From Chitinophagaceae bacterium (GTDB lineage: Bacteria > Bacteroidota > Bacteroidia > Chitinophagales > Chitinophagaceae), in assembly GCA_003151295.1 (NCBI GenBank), contig PLXD01000477.1, positions 1 to 7,079 on the forward strand: DNA of 7,079 nt, given 5' to 3'. The position numbers and the translations under genes were made by a program. Positions 6,059 through 7,079 of this stretch are shown here, piece by piece. Within the stretch, counting starts at the first letter, position 1; every line of letters starts with the position of its first letter. The notes under the pieces were generated by a model that did no database searches, had not been told where the DNA came from, and saw only the letters and a program-made list of their open reading frames with translations.

Positions 6059-6114
6059 GGCTGCCCAAGGCCTCATCACCCCCAATCCCCATTAATAGTG
6101 GCGGCCTCCCTCAT

Positions 6115-7065
6115 TTATTTTTCCAACTGGAACTGTCGGGAGAGAGGCGTGCCTTCCACCAGCCTGATGAATATATCGTTTAAGGACGGCAGGATTTCGT
6201 TGAAAGAAGCGATACCAGTCTTGCGGTCGATGAAATAGGCCAGCACTTCGTTGGTGCGGACGCCGGCACGGATCTTTACAACCAGGTTGTCTGCCTGGCG
6301 GTCTACTACTTCGAATAAGTCCGTTTCGAAAGAGGGGCCGATTGCTGGTTCGGAGTCGCCTGCTGTTTCAAGGCCGATACGGAAAAGGTTCTCCTTGAAC
6401 TGTTGCTTAACGGAATGAACGCTGCCATCGAGGATCTTGGCGCCTTTGTTGATCAACACGATATGGTCGCAGATCTCTTCGACCTGTTCCATGCGGTGGG
6501 TGCTGAAAATGATCGTGCTGCCTTTGGCGGCCAGCCGGTAGATCTCTTCTTTGATGAGATTGGAGTTGACCGGGTCCAATCCACTGAAGGGTTCGTCGAG
6601 AATGATCAGCGAGGGCTCATGCAGGACCGTGATCACGAATTGCAATTTTTGTCCCATGCCTTTGCTGAGGTCTTCTACTTTTTTGTTCCACCAGGTCTGC
6701 ATTTCGAATTTGACAAACCATTGTTTGACTTTATCGATCGCATCCTGTTTGCCGAGGCCCTTTAGCCGGGCCAGGTATACGGCCTGTTCCCCGATCTTCA
6801 TCTTTTTATAGAGGCCGCGTTCTTCGGGCATGTAACCGATATGGGCGATATCGTTCAGCGGGTCAAAGGGGCGTCCTTTGAAGAGGATCGATCCTTCGTC
6901 CGGGTAAAAGATGCCCGTGAGCATGCGGATCAGGGTCGTTTTACCGGCGCCATTGGGTCCGAGCAGCCCGAATATCGATCCTTGCTGCAGGGTGAAGCTG
7001 ATATCGTCCACCGCTTTTTGGTCGGCGAAATATTTTTTGAGATGACTGACGGTGAGGATATCCAT
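6115..7065 (-). CDS. ABC exporter ATP-binding protein (NatA-like)
   Basis: Cytoplasmic ATPase that would power the permease at 4395-5729. Of 316 residues, about 1-225 form the nucleotide-binding domain: Walker A GPNGAGKTT at 36-44 (Lys42), a Q-loop region reading IGYMPEERGLYKKM at 76-89 where the usual Gln is replaced, as I know from NatA-type relatives (GYLPEERGLY), signature LSKGMGQ at 133-139 (variant of LSGGQ), Walker B LIILDEP at 153-159 (catalytic Glu158), D-loop SGLD at 161-164 and H-loop His190 in STHRMEQVEE. Residues about 226-310 match the C-terminal extension usual in this subgroup (DUF4162-like). All catalytic motifs are intact, in contrast to the damaged permease. The ATG at 7065 gives the canonical MDILTVSHLKKYF start. 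Only 14 nt lie upstream in the window, so promoter and upstream neighbours are unknown. Confidence 0.95.
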   Translation of the reverse strand: MDILTVSHLKKYFADQKAVDDISFTLQQGSIFGLLGPNGAGKTTLIRMLTGIFYPDEGSILFKGRPFDPLNDIAHIGYMPEERGLYKKMKIGEQAVYLARLKGLGKQDAIDKVKQWFVKFEMQTWWNKKVEDLSKGMGQKLQFVITVLHEPSLIILDEPFSGLDPVNSNLIKEEIYRLAAKGSTIIFSTHRMEQVEEICDHIVLINKGAKILDGSVHSVKQQFKENLFRIGLETAGDSEPAIGPSFETDLFEVVDRQADNLVVKIRAGVRTNEVLAYFIDRKTGIASFNEILPSLNDIFIRLVEGTPLSRQFQLEK

Positions 7066-7079
7066 CTGGTGTTTTTTTT

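Larger units (their letters stand above)
5730..6114. other. 385-bp non-coding gap between ABC ATPase and permease
   Basis: No credible gene was found on either strand. It contains a 22-bp inverted repeat (5850-5897) and a tandem array (5961-6058). The rest shows no further structure that I can support. The part next to the permease start is AT-rich and may hold a promoter, but I could not find a convincing -33/-7 pair. Confidence 0.7.

Noticed and set aside
5595..6095. 166-codon plus-strand frame spanning the ABC spacer
   Set aside because: Its first part is antisense to the permease start and its last part is only the translated tandem array (HYAESHYAES); no start signal or domain supports it.

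Overview
The window looks like a chromosomal segment of a Bacteroidota bacterium, most plausibly in or near the Chitinophagaceae. This is inferred from gene content and protein style, not from a search. The evidence is a serine hydroxymethyltransferase with the extra loop typical of Bacteroidota, a secreted protein with a carboxypeptidase-regulatory-like fold, promoter-like TTTG/TAnnTTTG elements, and no clear Shine-Dalgarno sites. There are no rRNA, tRNA, CRISPR or recognisable transposase sequences.

Layout: (1) 1-1015, minus strand, the N-terminal 338 codons of glyA, cut by the window edge. (2) 1126-2124, plus strand, a sugar-phosphate nucleotidyltransferase with a left-handed beta-helix tail, divergent from glyA. 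(3) 2364-2816, plus strand, a small secreted protein with a carboxypeptidase regulatory-like domain. (4) 2996-4357, minus strand, a secreted M28 zinc aminopeptidase with a C-terminal fibronectin type III-like domain. (5) 4395-5729, minus strand, an ABC-2 (NatB-like) permease whose frame is broken near its 3' end by an in-frame TAG. (6) 6115-7065, minus strand, the matching NatA-like ABC ATPase. The last three lie in one orientation, in the order ATPase, permease, peptidase, and may form one transcription unit. The ATPase and permease would make an exporter of unknown substrate. The peptidase follows the permease by only 37 nt if the permease is counted to its natural stop.

Two things stand out. 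First, the permease has a premature TAG (4500-4502), yet the next 34 codons in the same frame still read as the expected family C-terminus (ITTWMAGKIYRTGILLYGKK and on) up to a TAA. This indicates a very recent nonsense change, a base-call error, or readthrough. Second, every intergenic stretch lying 3' of a gene and longer than 100 nt holds a degenerate short-period tandem array (9-15 bp units, 2114-2174, 2799-2904, 2925-2995 and 5961-6058). The units differ between loci. In three of the four cases the array starts at, or copies, the last codons and stop of the gene before it. The ATPase-permease gap also has a near-perfect 22-bp inverted repeat with a 4-nt loop. The protein-coding content is otherwise ordinary, and I found no convincing new defence or mobile system.
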